Shown here one piece after another: positions 30,977-40,454 of a stretch of 41,085 bases of DNA. Source of the DNA: an uncultured Bacteroidales bacterium (GTDB taxonomy: Bacteria > Bacteroidota > Bacteroidia > Bacteroidales > P3); contig CALGGY010000074.1 of NCBI GenBank assembly GCA_937915785.1, forward strand, positions 1 to 41,085. The letters run 5' to 3'. Numbering within the stretch: position 1 is the first letter of the stretch; the number at the start of each line of letters is the position of its first letter. Below the pieces are notes generated by a model. That model had not been told where the DNA came from, did not search any database, and was given only the letters and a program-made list of their open reading frames with translations. A program made the position numbers and the translations under genes.

Positions 30977-33904
30977 TCAGTAATACATCTCTATATAGCT
31001 ATACGCCTTTTCGAAAACATCATTGTCCTTAATCTGGTACTTAATCCAGAGGATAGAACGCAGTTTCTTCTTTATCTCACGTCTGGCGGTAACGCTTTGG
31101 AAGGCATCGTTGAACTGTCGGATGATATTGACCACTTCATTGTCGATGTCGTTCACCACTTGTTCAACAATAATGGGGGTTTCCTCCGACTTGATACTCT
31201 GGAAGAGATCTGTCAGCGCAGACCTTGCCTGAGCCCGCTTGTCCATCGGCTTTTCTATTTCCTTTTCGGCTTCGAGCAATTCACGAGCCATCTGCAACAG
31301 TTGTTTCAGGAAGTCGATGCTTGAAATCAAGTTTTGCTCCATACGCTCACGAAGTTCATCAAGCTTATCAGCAAACTTCTTGAACTTGGGGTCGCCATGG
31401 TGTTGGCCCAATCGCACCTTAAGCATTTTCTCCACCTCGACAATCTTCTTCTCGCGCTTTTTCTCATCTTCCAACACGGAGTCAATGATATCAGCGTCCA
31501 CAACAAGATCTTCCAGTGGTGTACCTATGTCGATGGTATCAATGTTATTGTGGATAATCTCGATGGTCTTAGCACCGAGCAAAGTCCAAATCAGGTTTCC
31601 CCCACTTACAGGGCGCACGCTCTGATATACCTGTGCCAGCCATGTGTAATCAGTTGAATACGGAGCGAGGAACTCGTCAGGCGAAATAATCTCCCAAGCT
31701 TTTGCCAGACGTGCGAAGTGGCGCGCGAAGTTCGTTTTCACGCCTTCTTCCTTCAGGCATTGCTGGGCAGCTGTCAGTCCTTCCCAACCACCTATGGTGC
31801 GGTCGATGCCGGGGAAGAACTGAATGCACTCCTGCATGAATGTGGGGATGAGCGCTTTTATCTCGTCCATATTCTTGATGATGGTCTTAATGCTTTCCTC
31901 GTCGAAGGCAAGGCTCTTGGCTACATCCTCGAACACACCGACAAAGTCAACTATCAGTCCGCACTTTTTGTTCTCGTTATAGGTTCGGTTGGTACGGCAG
32001 ATGGCCTGCAACAGTGTATGGTTCTTCATCGGCTTGTCGAGGTACATGCACTGAAGGATTGGTGCGTCGAAGCCGGTCAGCAGTTTAGAGGTCACGATGA
32101 CAAACCTCAAGGGTGATAGCGGGTCACGGAACTGGTCGAGCAGTTTTTTTTCGTCGTCGCGGCTTCGCTTGTATGCCTTGTAGCTGTCGGACTTGTCGCC
32201 GAAAGTGTGCATTACCACGGCAGTCTGGTCATCGGTACCAAGCAAGGCATCTATAGCCTTCTTGTACTTCACGCAGCAGTCGCGATTATACACTACAACC
32301 TGTGCCTTCATGCCAGTTGGCTCGATATACTCGCGGAAGTGGTTGACGATATACTTGCACACATCGTTGATACGCTTGTCGGCCGTAAAGAATGCCTCCA
32401 CACTTGTGCGCCGTACCAGCTCTTGTTTGTCTTCCTCGCTTATCTGGTCGGTCAGCGCATCAAACTCTTCCTGAAGCTTTGCCTCGTCAAGGTGCATCTC
32501 AACAGGAACCGTCTTGAAGTTCAGTTCCAGCGTGGCTCCGTCATCGACTGAGTTCTGGAAAGTGTATTTCGAGATATAGCCATACTCGTCCTCTTCGCTA
32601 CCGAAGCAGGCAAAAGTGTTGTGGTCATTGCGGTTGATAGGCGTACCAGTCAAACCAAAGAAGAAAGCATTGGGCAGGGCCGTGCGCATTTTCTTTCCGA
32701 GGTCGCCTTCCTGTGTGCGATGTGCCTCGTCCATGAGCAGGATGATGTTGTCACGGTCGTCAATCACCTCACCGTCGTTCAAGTCGCCAAACTTAAAAAT
32801 AGTAGTGATAAGAATTTTGCGCTGGTGTATCTTCGTTTCCAGTTCCTCTTTTGAAGAAATACCATCCACATTTGGAATCTCTGCACGGGTGAAGTCGCCC
32901 GTTATCTGGTCTTCAAGGTCGATACGGTCATCAACAATGACCACCGTCGGTGCCTTCAGGTCGTTCTGACGACGTAACTTCTGAGCTGCAAACACCATCA
33001 GCCATGACTTACCCGAACCCTGAAAATGCCAGATGAGTCCTTTCCTCGGCCCCCTTCCTGCACGGTATGTGCCCAACACACGCTGTACGATGGCCTCACC
33101 ACCAAGATATTGCTGATAACGGCAGACTATCTTTATCTTTCTGCCACCCGTGGTACCAGTGAAGACCGTATAATAGCGATAGATATCAAGCACACGCTCA
33201 GGGGTAATCAATGAAATGTAGTTGTGCTCCACATCTTCAAGCGTACCATGCCGGCGCTTTTCATCGGCATACCAAGGGCCCCATTTATCCACCGGGCAGC
33301 CTACGCCTGCATATTGCAGTTCGCGTCCTTCGCTGGCAAAGGTGAGGATGTTTGGCACAAACATTTCCGGGATGCTCTTTTGATAGTGAATAATATCCGC
33401 GGCACCATCAGCCCATGTCACAGATGGATTGACGGGTGTCTTGGCTTCACCAATTATCATCGGTATGCCATTGATGATAAATACCAGGTCAAGGCGCTTG
33501 CCCCCTTCATTGCTCTTGCGAGGGAACTCCCATTGATTGGTGACCACGCAACGGTTCTCGTTAGGCTTGTCGCTGAAGAAGCGGATGTTGATATTCTCGC
33601 CATCCTCGCCGAAAGGATAGGAGTTTTCCTCAAACAGCAGGCGACGGAAGCGGTCGTTGGCAGTGATCAGTTCTTCGTGATTGGTGCCAATGCTACATGC
33701 AGCACGAAGTCTGTAAAGCACCTGTGCTGCCTGGTCTTCGGTGATAGGGTTAAGCCGTCTCAGTGCTGTGACAAGCCATTCTGTCACCAACACTTCGTCT
33801 GGCAATCGTGGAACTTCCTGCGGCTCCACATAAATCCAGCCACACTTTCCCGCGGCGTTGATGAGCATCTGCTCAACGGTGTTTTCTTCGTTAAAGTATA
33901 CCAT
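30977..33904 (-). CDS. hsdR: Type I restriction enzyme R subunit (HsdR)
   Basis: A 975-aa restriction and translocation subunit. The PD-(D/E)XK nuclease is near the N-terminus: D139 in RLDL and E153-A-K155 in IGEAK. The SF2 motor follows with Walker A QGSGKS (295-300), DEAH (392-395), then FGLTGTPI and TGFDAP further on. It needs the M and S subunits for site recognition. It is the last gene of the R-M operon, 19 bp after the RAYT-like gene. All motifs are intact. Confidence 0.95.
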   Translation of the reverse strand: MVYFNEENTVEQMLINAAGKCGWIYVEPQEVPRLPDEVLVTEWLVTALRRLNPITEDQAAQVLYRLRAACSIGTNHEELITANDRFRRLLFEENSYPFGEDGENINIRFFSDKPNENRCVVTNQWEFPRKSNEGGKRLDLVFIINGIPMIIGEAKTPVNPSVTWADGAADIIHYQKSIPEMFVPNILTFASEGRELQYAGVGCPVDKWGPWYADEKRRHGTLEDVEHNYISLITPERVLDIYRYYTVFTGTTGGRKIKIVCRYQQYLGGEAIVQRVLGTYRAGRGPRKGLIWHFQGSGKSWLMVFAAQKLRRQNDLKAPTVVIVDDRIDLEDQITGDFTRAEIPNVDGISSKEELETKIHQRKILITTIFKFGDLNDGEVIDDRDNIILLMDEAHRTQEGDLGKKMRTALPNAFFFGLTGTPINRNDHNTFACFGSEEDEYGYISKYTFQNSVDDGATLELNFKTVPVEMHLDEAKLQEEFDALTDQISEEDKQELVRRTSVEAFFTADKRINDVCKYIVNHFREYIEPTGMKAQVVVYNRDCCVKYKKAIDALLGTDDQTAVVMHTFGDKSDSYKAYKRSRDDEKKLLDQFRDPLSPLRFVIVTSKLLTGFDAPILQCMYLDKPMKNHTLLQAICRTNRTYNENKKCGLIVDFVGVFEDVAKSLAFDEESIKTIIKNMDEIKALIPTFMQECIQFFPGIDRTIGGWEGLTAAQQCLKEEGVKTNFARHFARLAKAWEIISPDEFLAPYSTDYTWLAQVYQSVRPVSGGNLIWTLLGAKTIEIIHNNIDTIDIGTPLEDLVVDADIIDSVLEDEKKREKKIVEVEKMLKVRLGQHHGDPKFKKFADKLDELRERMEQNLISSIDFLKQLLQMARELLEAEKEIEKPMDKRAQARSALTDLFQSIKSEETPIIVEQVVNDIDNEVVNIIRQFNDAFQSVTARREIKKKLRSILWIKYQIKDNDVFEKAYSYIEMYY

Positions 33905-33923
33905 AATGATATTTCAGTTTCAT

Positions 33924-34979
33924 TTACTCGCTTGTTGTCTCTTTTTCGTTGGCGTTGCCATTCAGGTCGTTGCATATCTCTTCGGCCATAGCATTGAGCG
34001 TTATGCAGTCAGCACGGCTGATATGGCGCTTGCCGCTATCGTAGGGCCAGGGGCTGAGTATGAGCAGACGGCCGGCGGCACAGTCGTCGAAGAGGGCATC
34101 GCTGGGTTTGTAATAGTCGCGAAAGCCATTGTCGGCCAGGAGGATGACGGCATGCTGTTCCCGTTGCAGCACTTGCAGCACCTGCTTCTCGTCGGGCGAG
34201 ATGAAGGGTGACACCATCACCTCGCCTTGGCGAGCTTTAAGCACACACGAGTTCTTGTAATCGCGAAGAGGCTGACCGTCACCATGCCGGGCCTGCTCCA
34301 CCATCCAGCGTCGTACATGCACAAGGCTGTAGCAAGCCTGATGTAGCAGGGCTATGTTGCCCACGCCGGCGTAGCTGCGGTTGCCTATGGCGATGCCTGT
34401 CTGCACGCGGAAGAAGCCGGGCTTGAGCCGCTTGGTAGCAAGGCGCTGAGGGTTCATCCTTACATAGTGTATCATCGTTTTCAGTTGCCCACGACGGGAC
34501 AGGGGGCGAATAAAGGGCCGCTCAGTAAAGACAGGAAAGGGAAAACTCCCTCCGTCCTTTGTAGCTGCGTCTGCTCCTCCGTCCTTTGTAGCCGAATTTA
34601 ATTCGGCGGAAACAGACAAAGTATATGCTCTGCCCAACTTCTTTACCCCCTGCCAATATCCGCGAATAACGCTGCGGATGCTCGTGTCCATCACCCGTGT
34701 CACATAGATGACTGCATGCAGGTGGTCGGGCATCAGGCAGAACTGTAGGATGCGGATGGCCGGGTAGTGCTTGCACATCACGTATAGCTCATCCACAACG
34801 GCATTGCCCAAGGCTGTGCGCTCAACGATTGCCCTCGACGGGGTGCCGTCCGGAATCACCAATGTGCCGAGCAACGGCTCGCGCGACGGCACCGTCAATG
34901 TGACATGATACACACCGATGCCTCGCCATGCCGTGCCCGGCTCCTGCCATTGCCATTTCTCGGGTTTACCTTCTGCCAT
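33924..34979 (-). CDS. RAYT-like HUH (Y1) transposase with C-terminal extension
   Basis: A 351-aa protein from the ATG at 34979; an in-frame ATG at 35054 runs into the neighbouring gene. The N-terminal Y1-transposase domain (about 15-185) has YHVTL (24-28), LMPDHLHAV (82-90) with H86/H88 as the metal-binding HxH, and Y108 in RGYWQG as possible nucleophile. Such proteins are called REP-associated transposases; they usually act at short palindromes. Beyond about 260, SPFISPDEKQVLQVL and later LLILSPWP resemble a Rossmann-like (DprA/LOG-type) domain. Residues about 129-144 contain a repeated ATKDGG. The gene sits inside an R-M operon, an unusual place for a single-copy domesticated transposase. 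Confidence 0.78.
   Translation of the reverse strand: MAEGKPEKWQWQEPGTAWRGIGVYHVTLTVPSREPLLGTLVIPDGTPSRAIVERTALGNAVVDELYVMCKHYPAIRILQFCLMPDHLHAVIYVTRVMDTSIRSVIRGYWQGVKKLGRAYTLSVSAELNSATKDGGADAATKDGGSFPFPVFTERPFIRPLSRRGQLKTMIHYVRMNPQRLATKRLKPGFFRVQTGIAIGNRSYAGVGNIALLHQACYSLVHVRRWMVEQARHGDGQPLRDYKNSCVLKARQGEVMVSPFISPDEKQVLQVLQREQHAVILLADNGFRDYYKPSDALFDDCAAGRLLILSPWPYDSGKRHISRADCITLNAMAEEICNDLNGNANEKETTSE
34550..34621. repeat. 27-bp tandem repeat and 17-bp palindrome inside the RAYT-like gene
   Basis: CTCCGTCCTTTGTAGC occurs at 34550-34565 and 34577-34592 (27-bp period, nine codons). The second copy runs into the perfect palindrome GCCGAATTTAATTCGGC (34591-34607), itself inside outer arms CTTTGT (34584-34589) and ACAAAG (34616-34621). 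It is in frame and encodes a Lys/Gly/Asp-rich insertion. Confidence 0.85.
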
Positions 34980-35274
34980 AGTTTCTATTCTTCTTGCTCG
35001 TAATAATATGAATATCGTCCTGAGCAAAACAATCAGTAGCATATTGCTTACCATCAGCAGCTGTCATCTTCAGTTGACTACAACGTGTAGTCAACTCGTT
35101 CCCCGCCTTCTTCAGTCGGGTTTTCAATACGCTCCAATACTTCCTTGGGCTCGGGCTATCCGTAATAGCCCCAACAATATCCACAATAGAGAACCACCAC
35201 AAGGAATGCTCCTCATCCCAAATGGCCCGCACTTCGTGGTCCTTATAAAAACGTATCGACTTCTTGTTTGGCAT
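34966..35274 (-). pseudogene. Truncated Bro-N/DinD-like protein
   Basis: A 102-aa N-terminal fragment. Residues about 5-80 match the Bro-N domain as found in DinD-like proteins of R-M loci: W(F)SIVDIVGAITDSPSPRKYW and KTRLKK, TRCSQLKM, ADGKQYATD. After about residue 82 the family pattern is lost, and the ORF runs on for 20 unrelated residues before a stop inside the RAYT-like gene. Complete relatives are usually 250-300 residues, so this looks broken by the arrival or rearrangement of the downstream gene. Confidence 0.75.
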
Positions 35275-35286
35275 GATAATATCCCA

Positions 35287-37998
35287 TTAACTGTTTATTA
35301 AACTCTTGATGACAGCATCTATTGCATCAATCGATTTACGAAGTTCAAATCCTGATTTATCGGCCTGATGAAGAATAAAAGAAAGTTTCTTTCTTGTTTC
35401 ATCATCTGGCAAAGGAAATGAGATTTTGTCAAGCATGTTTTGGGTGATTTGATTCATTGTCGAGGACTTTCCTGTGGACACCTGCTCTCTAAAATCATTA
35501 CTCTGAAAATATAGATATAAATAGTCTGAATATTCAGAACGAATAACAGTCATGAATGCACCATAAGTCATTGGCTCAGGAATATCTTTAATCAGAGCGA
35601 CTTTCCCTACCAATGTGGCACTTCCGTTACGGCTGCACATCAGAATATCATTCTTTTGAACGTAAATGGATTCTTTTATTGGGCAGTTAACTCGTACAAC
35701 GTCAGTTAAGTCAATCTTGGAATTTTGAATATTCCCAGAACGAAGGACAATAGTACCATCTTCGGATATATTCTCAGGCTTATAAGTAAGCCCTATTGAG
35801 TAAGTAGCCAATTCAGGAAGAGTCTTTACTGGCCAACCTTTGGGATTTGTTCGCGGGTCGCCAGTCATCTCGATAAATTGCGATTTCACCATTTCTTCGG
35901 TGGCGGCAAGAAGCTTCTTGTATGATTCCTTCAGACGATAAGCTGCCCAAAGTTTATCTGCAATGATCTTTTGTTCTTCAATTGAAGGCAAATCAAACTC
36001 ATATTCTGCAAGTTGCTTCCATTTAATACGACGCGTTAAACCTCCATTTGAGTTAGAAACAATAAAATCCCAAAGCTTCTTCTGATACAGGACATAAATA
36101 AGGAAGCCGTTGGCAATGATTCCATCTTTCTCGCGAATAGTAATAATATCCGCAGAGCAAACGCCATCAAAATCAGCTCTTGGCGCTCGTTCACGGAAAT
36201 CGCTACCATACAGACTTCTTCGAACTAGAAGATAATCTCCTGCACTAAACCCCTTTTGTGTAGATGTTATTGCACTTGCATCAGAACGCTTATGAATCCT
36301 AAAATCATATTGACCTATACAATCAGAACCTATAAAGAAATCAAATTCTGATTCGGATGGATTATCTATTCTTACAGAATACTCTTCAGCTACATCTGAA
36401 AGTTTTACCCTTTTCCAATTAGATTTGTCAAATGAACTTCGGTCATTATTAAAGTTTAGGAATGAAGGATTATCTTCGACAAAAGGTAATTGGCTAAGAC
36501 TCTCAGACAATTTATTTTGGCATGATGTTAGCTCCACAAGATTATCTAGAAGAGTTTTATCATCAGATTCTTCTAACGTTTTTACGTAAGATTTAATATT
36601 CAAGTTGCCGTCATTTGCCAAAACGTCTTCTATGCTAACATGTTTGGAAAAGCCTGGAATATCCTCCTCACTATTGTACGCAGATAGAATTTTATCTATG
36701 TCTTCAGGGAAAAGATATGCCTGTTTCCCTTCTTTATGAGTACATTTTTCTGCTTCAATAAATAATATCTTATTCTTCCGACTTTTTGGTTTACAATTGC
36801 TACAAATAAAGATAAAACTTTCGAGACCAGAATTGTAAAATAGATTCCGACCAAGGCCTATAATAGCATCGATAGTATCTGATTTGACGTGGTTTATACG
36901 GATGTCCTTATCTTCTTCTCTATTCAATACACCATGAGGCAGAAGAGTCGCACTCCTACCTGTTTTCTCATTCATTGATGCAATGATATGCTGGATGAAT
37001 GCATAGTCGGCTCTTGCTTGAATAGGAGTGCCCCACATGTTACGGCCGAACTTGTCATTCATAAAAGCATCTCTATTCCACTGCTTTATACTGTATGGTG
37101 GATTTGCTAATACTATATCAAATTTGCGCAATTGAGAACCTTCTAAGAATTTGGGATGCTCAAGGGTGTCATCATTTGCGATTGAGAAGTCTTCGACCCC
37201 ATTTAGATAACAATTCATTCTAGCAATGGAACTTGTAAGTGTGTTTATTTCCTGCCCGAACACTTTCACTCCCTGCCAAGGTTGTCCTTTTTGACGAAGG
37301 AAGTCAAGGCACTTCACAAGCATTCCCCCTGAACCACATGTTGGGTCGTAGATGCTTTCGTTAGGCTTTGGCTGGAGAATCTCTGCCATCAGCGTAACCA
37401 CCGTGCGGTTGGTATAGAATTCCTGCGCGGTGTTGCCGGCATCGTCGGCAAACTTGCCTACCAGATATTCGTAGGCCTGACCCATCTCGTCGGCAGGACA
37501 GGAAGAAAGGCCAAGATTATAGCGTGAGAAGTCTTCGATGAGAGATGTGATGATGTGGTCGGGCATCTTGTTCTTGTTCGTCCATCCATCTTTTGGACCA
37601 AAGATGCCATCCAAGCCACCAATGACACGCCCATCCGCCTCTTCGCCTGGATTGGCTTGTTCGATGGCAATAAAAGCTTCAACTAAACGCTGACCCACAT
37701 TCTCCGTCACCTCGCGAACATCACGCCAATGAGCGCCGTCGGGTATGCGGATGGCAAGTTCCTCGGCTTGCATACCAGCATATTCCTCTCCGCCTTCTGC
37801 CACGAAGCCCTCGAACTGTTCATCATATACATCACTGATGCGCTTGAAGAACAACAGTGGGAAGATGTATTCCTTATAGCCTGCGGCATCTATCTGTCCG
37901 CGCAGACGGGTGGCAGCACCCCAAAGGAACGATTTCAGTTCGTCCAATGAGATGGTCTCGTCTGGCCGGCGGTATTGTGTATTCTTATGCTCTTCCAT
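35287..37998 (-). CDS. Type I methylase-specificity fusion (HsdM-HsdS)
   Basis: A 903-aa protein joining a full methylase and specificity subunit. Methylase: N-terminal helical domain (about 15-160), SAM-binding DPTCGSGG (218-225) and catalytic NPPY (299-302), ending near 480. Specificity part: TRD1 (about 528-672), central conserved helices (about 672-712), TRD2 (about 722-866) and distal helices, the plan of a complete HsdS. It would recognise a two-part DNA site and make N6-methyladenine. Fusions exist, but here a second separate HsdM gene precedes it by four bases. Base composition falls from GC-rich to AT-rich near motif I, suggesting recombination. Confidence 0.88.
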   Translation of the reverse strand: MEEHKNTQYRRPDETISLDELKSFLWGAATRLRGQIDAAGYKEYIFPLLFFKRISDVYDEQFEGFVAEGGEEYAGMQAEELAIRIPDGAHWRDVREVTENVGQRLVEAFIAIEQANPGEEADGRVIGGLDGIFGPKDGWTNKNKMPDHIITSLIEDFSRYNLGLSSCPADEMGQAYEYLVGKFADDAGNTAQEFYTNRTVVTLMAEILQPKPNESIYDPTCGSGGMLVKCLDFLRQKGQPWQGVKVFGQEINTLTSSIARMNCYLNGVEDFSIANDDTLEHPKFLEGSQLRKFDIVLANPPYSIKQWNRDAFMNDKFGRNMWGTPIQARADYAFIQHIIASMNEKTGRSATLLPHGVLNREEDKDIRINHVKSDTIDAIIGLGRNLFYNSGLESFIFICSNCKPKSRKNKILFIEAEKCTHKEGKQAYLFPEDIDKILSAYNSEEDIPGFSKHVSIEDVLANDGNLNIKSYVKTLEESDDKTLLDNLVELTSCQNKLSESLSQLPFVEDNPSFLNFNNDRSSFDKSNWKRVKLSDVAEEYSVRIDNPSESEFDFFIGSDCIGQYDFRIHKRSDASAITSTQKGFSAGDYLLVRRSLYGSDFRERAPRADFDGVCSADIITIREKDGIIANGFLIYVLYQKKLWDFIVSNSNGGLTRRIKWKQLAEYEFDLPSIEEQKIIADKLWAAYRLKESYKKLLAATEEMVKSQFIEMTGDPRTNPKGWPVKTLPELATYSIGLTYKPENISEDGTIVLRSGNIQNSKIDLTDVVRVNCPIKESIYVQKNDILMCSRNGSATLVGKVALIKDIPEPMTYGAFMTVIRSEYSDYLYLYFQSNDFREQVSTGKSSTMNQITQNMLDKISFPLPDDETRKKLSFILHQADKSGFELRKSIDAIDAVIKSLINS

Positions 37999-38002
37999 CT
38001 TA

Positions 38003-39499
38003 CTATGCGTTTATGATGTTTCTGAATTCCGTCTCACGAAGCTTCACTTCCTCGTAGGCGGCTTGGAACTCTGCAAGCACCTCGGCGTAGGGCTTTATCG
38101 CTTCACGGTGGTACTGCACATATTTGTTGGGAGAAAGGTCGTAACCCTTGGCCGCTATTTCATCGAGTGTGACCACCTGTGAGAAGTCTTCCACGTTCTC
38201 ATAATTGGCATAAAGTTCATACAGCCTGTCAACGTCCTTCTGTTCCAAGATGTTCTGGGCACGTTTCGGGGTCAGTATCTTGGTGCCGTCAATCATTAGG
38301 ACACGCGCACTGTGTGCAGCGGGTTTCATCTTGCGAATAATCAGGAAGCACGGTGAAAGACCTGTGCCGTAGAAGAGCTTGTCGCCAAGCGTCACAACGG
38401 CTTCCACCATGTCGCTCTTTACCAGTTTTTCACGGATACGGCCTTCTTCATTACCTCGGAAGAGTACACCTTGCGGCATCACCACCGCCATGCGTCCCTT
38501 GCCAGGAGCCATCGATGCTATCATGTGCTGAATCCAAGCGTAGTCGCCGCACGAGTCGCTGGGCGTCCCCCAGATGTTACGGCCATACTTGTCTGATGAC
38601 CATTCCACCGAACCCCATTTTTCCAGCGAAAAGGGAGGATTGGCAATCACGCAGTCGAACTTGGCAACCTCGCCACCTTGCAGGATTTTCGGATTGCGTA
38701 GCGTGTCGCCCTGCATGATGTTGAAATCGCTGGCACCATGCAGGAAGAGGTTCATCTTGGCTATGGCTGAGTTAACCACGTTCTTCTCCTGTCCGAAGAT
38801 GTTGCCGCAACAAAGGTTGCTGTGATTCATGTGGTGAACGGCCTCGATGAGCATACCGCCACTGCCACAAGCCGGGTCATAGACACTTTCACCCGGCTGC
38901 GGGTCGAGAATGCGGACCAGCAACTGCACCACGGAACGAGGAGTATAGAACTCACCAGCCTTTGCCTTTGAGTCATCAGCAAATTTCTTCAACAATATCT
39001 CGTAAGCGTCGCCCATCAGGTCGGTAGGATAGTCTTTGTTGCCCAACTTGCGAGTGCTCAGGTGCTCAATAAGGTCACGTATTTTCCCGTCTGACAGATT
39101 CTTCTTGTCCGTCCATTTTTGAGCGCTGAACATACTGAGCACTCCATAGAGCGTGTCGGGGTTGGCCAGTTCTATACCACGCATGGCACCCACGATGGCG
39201 GCACCAAGGTTCTCCGTACGCTCTCGCACATCTTGCCAATGACAGCCATCAGGGATAAAAAAGCGGTGTTGCTCTGGAAGTGAAGCGTATTCCTCATCGC
39301 CACCACTCTCCTGAAGGGCATCCTGTGTTTCTTCATCATACACATCGCTGATGCGCTTGTAATAGAGAATAGGCGTTATATAATCCTTGAAGTTGTCCTG
39401 GCTCACAGGTCCGCGAATGATATTGCACGCCTCAAACAGGAAGTTATACAAGTTCTGTACGCCATCCATATCAAAGTCCCGCACTTTTTTTTCAGCCAT
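38003..39499 (-). CDS. hsdM: Type I DNA methyltransferase M subunit (HsdM)
   Basis: A 498-aa stand-alone M subunit and first gene of the R-M operon. Helical N-terminal domain (about 10-160), DPACGSGG (208-215) and catalytic NPPF (287-290) are intact. It resembles the M half of the fusion gene downstream in layout but is clearly different in sequence. It could pair with the fusion protein as a mixed M1-M2-S complex or replace its methylase domain. Base composition is GC-rich throughout, like the first part of the fusion gene. Confidence 0.93.
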   Translation of the reverse strand: MAEKKVRDFDMDGVQNLYNFLFEACNIIRGPVSQDNFKDYITPILYYKRISDVYDEETQDALQESGGDEEYASLPEQHRFFIPDGCHWQDVRERTENLGAAIVGAMRGIELANPDTLYGVLSMFSAQKWTDKKNLSDGKIRDLIEHLSTRKLGNKDYPTDLMGDAYEILLKKFADDSKAKAGEFYTPRSVVQLLVRILDPQPGESVYDPACGSGGMLIEAVHHMNHSNLCCGNIFGQEKNVVNSAIAKMNLFLHGASDFNIMQGDTLRNPKILQGGEVAKFDCVIANPPFSLEKWGSVEWSSDKYGRNIWGTPSDSCGDYAWIQHMIASMAPGKGRMAVVMPQGVLFRGNEEGRIREKLVKSDMVEAVVTLGDKLFYGTGLSPCFLIIRKMKPAAHSARVLMIDGTKILTPKRAQNILEQKDVDRLYELYANYENVEDFSQVVTLDEIAAKGYDLSPNKYVQYHREAIKPYAEVLAEFQAAYEEVKLRETEFRNIINA

Positions 39500-39621
39500 T
39501 TTGACAATAATTTTTTATTTCACATTCATCACTTTATTATTCATCGGCGCACAATTTTCCCCTTTAATTTTATCAGTCGCAAAACATGTTGCGGCACATT
39601 ATTTGAAATATATACCCCCTT

Positions 39622-40434
39622 TCAGTACCGCAGCACGAGCCTGAGGCCTATGGCCGAGCTGTGGTATTCGGGCGACTGGGCGTCGCGCGAGGTGTTGCGG
39701 CATCGGTCGTCGGGAGCCGTCCAGTTGCCGCCGCGCACCACCCTGCGGGTGCCGGAGTGGTGTCCCAGCGGATTTTCTTGGAAAGTGTTGCTGTAAAGTC
39801 CATACCAGTCGCGGCACCACTCGCCCACGTTGCCGGTCATGTCGTAAAGTCCCAGCTCGTTGGGTTCTTTCTGTTTCACCTGTCGTGGGGACGGAGCGTT
39901 GTCGGCAAACCAGCCCACGGTTTGTATGTTGCCGCTGCCGCTATATTTGTTTCCACAGTCTTTCATCCCACCACGGGCAGCAAATTCCCACTGTGCTTCG
40001 GTGGGCAGCCCGAAAATGCGTCCTGTAAGCTGGTTCAGGCGTTCTATGAAGAGCTGGCAGTCGGTCCAGCTGACATTTTCCACAGGGTGGGTAGAGCCGT
40101 CGGCAACGGACTGAGCGCTGGGATTGTCGCCCATCACCGCCGTCCACAGGGCTTGTGTAACTTCGGTTTCGCCGATATGGAAAGTGGAGAGCGCCACATT
40201 GTGCGTTGGCATTTCGTCTTCCACCACATCGAACAGATATCCGTCGCTACCCATACGGAAATTTCCGCCTTCCACTCTTTTCATGGTAAACGACACCCCG
40301 TTTACGGTAAACGAAATGTCGTCGGTTTCCGGTTCGGGCTGTATAAGCTCCGCTTTTTCTTCGCAAGCCGACAGCAGGAGGCAGGCTCCAATTGCCACCA
40401 AGCCGAACATTTTTTTGATATTCATCATTTTCAA
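39622..40434 (-). CDS. Lipoprotein with FGE/SUMF1-type domain
   Basis: A 270-aa exported lipoprotein: basic start, hydrophobic core, lipobox LSAC with C24. The mature part (about 50-268) is a formylglycine-generating-enzyme-type fold: GGNFRMGS, EMPTHNVALS, GETEVTQALW, LPTEAQWEFAARGG, MTGNVGEWCRDW and VVRGGNW. Active FGE needs a C-terminal cysteine pair; I see only one cysteine in DDRCRNTS, so it is probably non-catalytic, as in many Bacteroidota surface proteins. The start follows the metG fragment by 20 bp. Confidence 0.9.
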   Translation of the reverse strand: MKMMNIKKMFGLVAIGACLLLSACEEKAELIQPEPETDDISFTVNGVSFTMKRVEGGNFRMGSDGYLFDVVEDEMPTHNVALSTFHIGETEVTQALWTAVMGDNPSAQSVADGSTHPVENVSWTDCQLFIERLNQLTGRIFGLPTEAQWEFAARGGMKDCGNKYSGSGNIQTVGWFADNAPSPRQVKQKEPNELGLYDMTGNVGEWCRDWYGLYSNTFQENPLGHHSGTRRVVRGGNWTAPDDRCRNTSRDAQSPEYHSSAIGLRLVLRY

Positions 40435-40454
40435 TATATGTTAATGATTACCAA

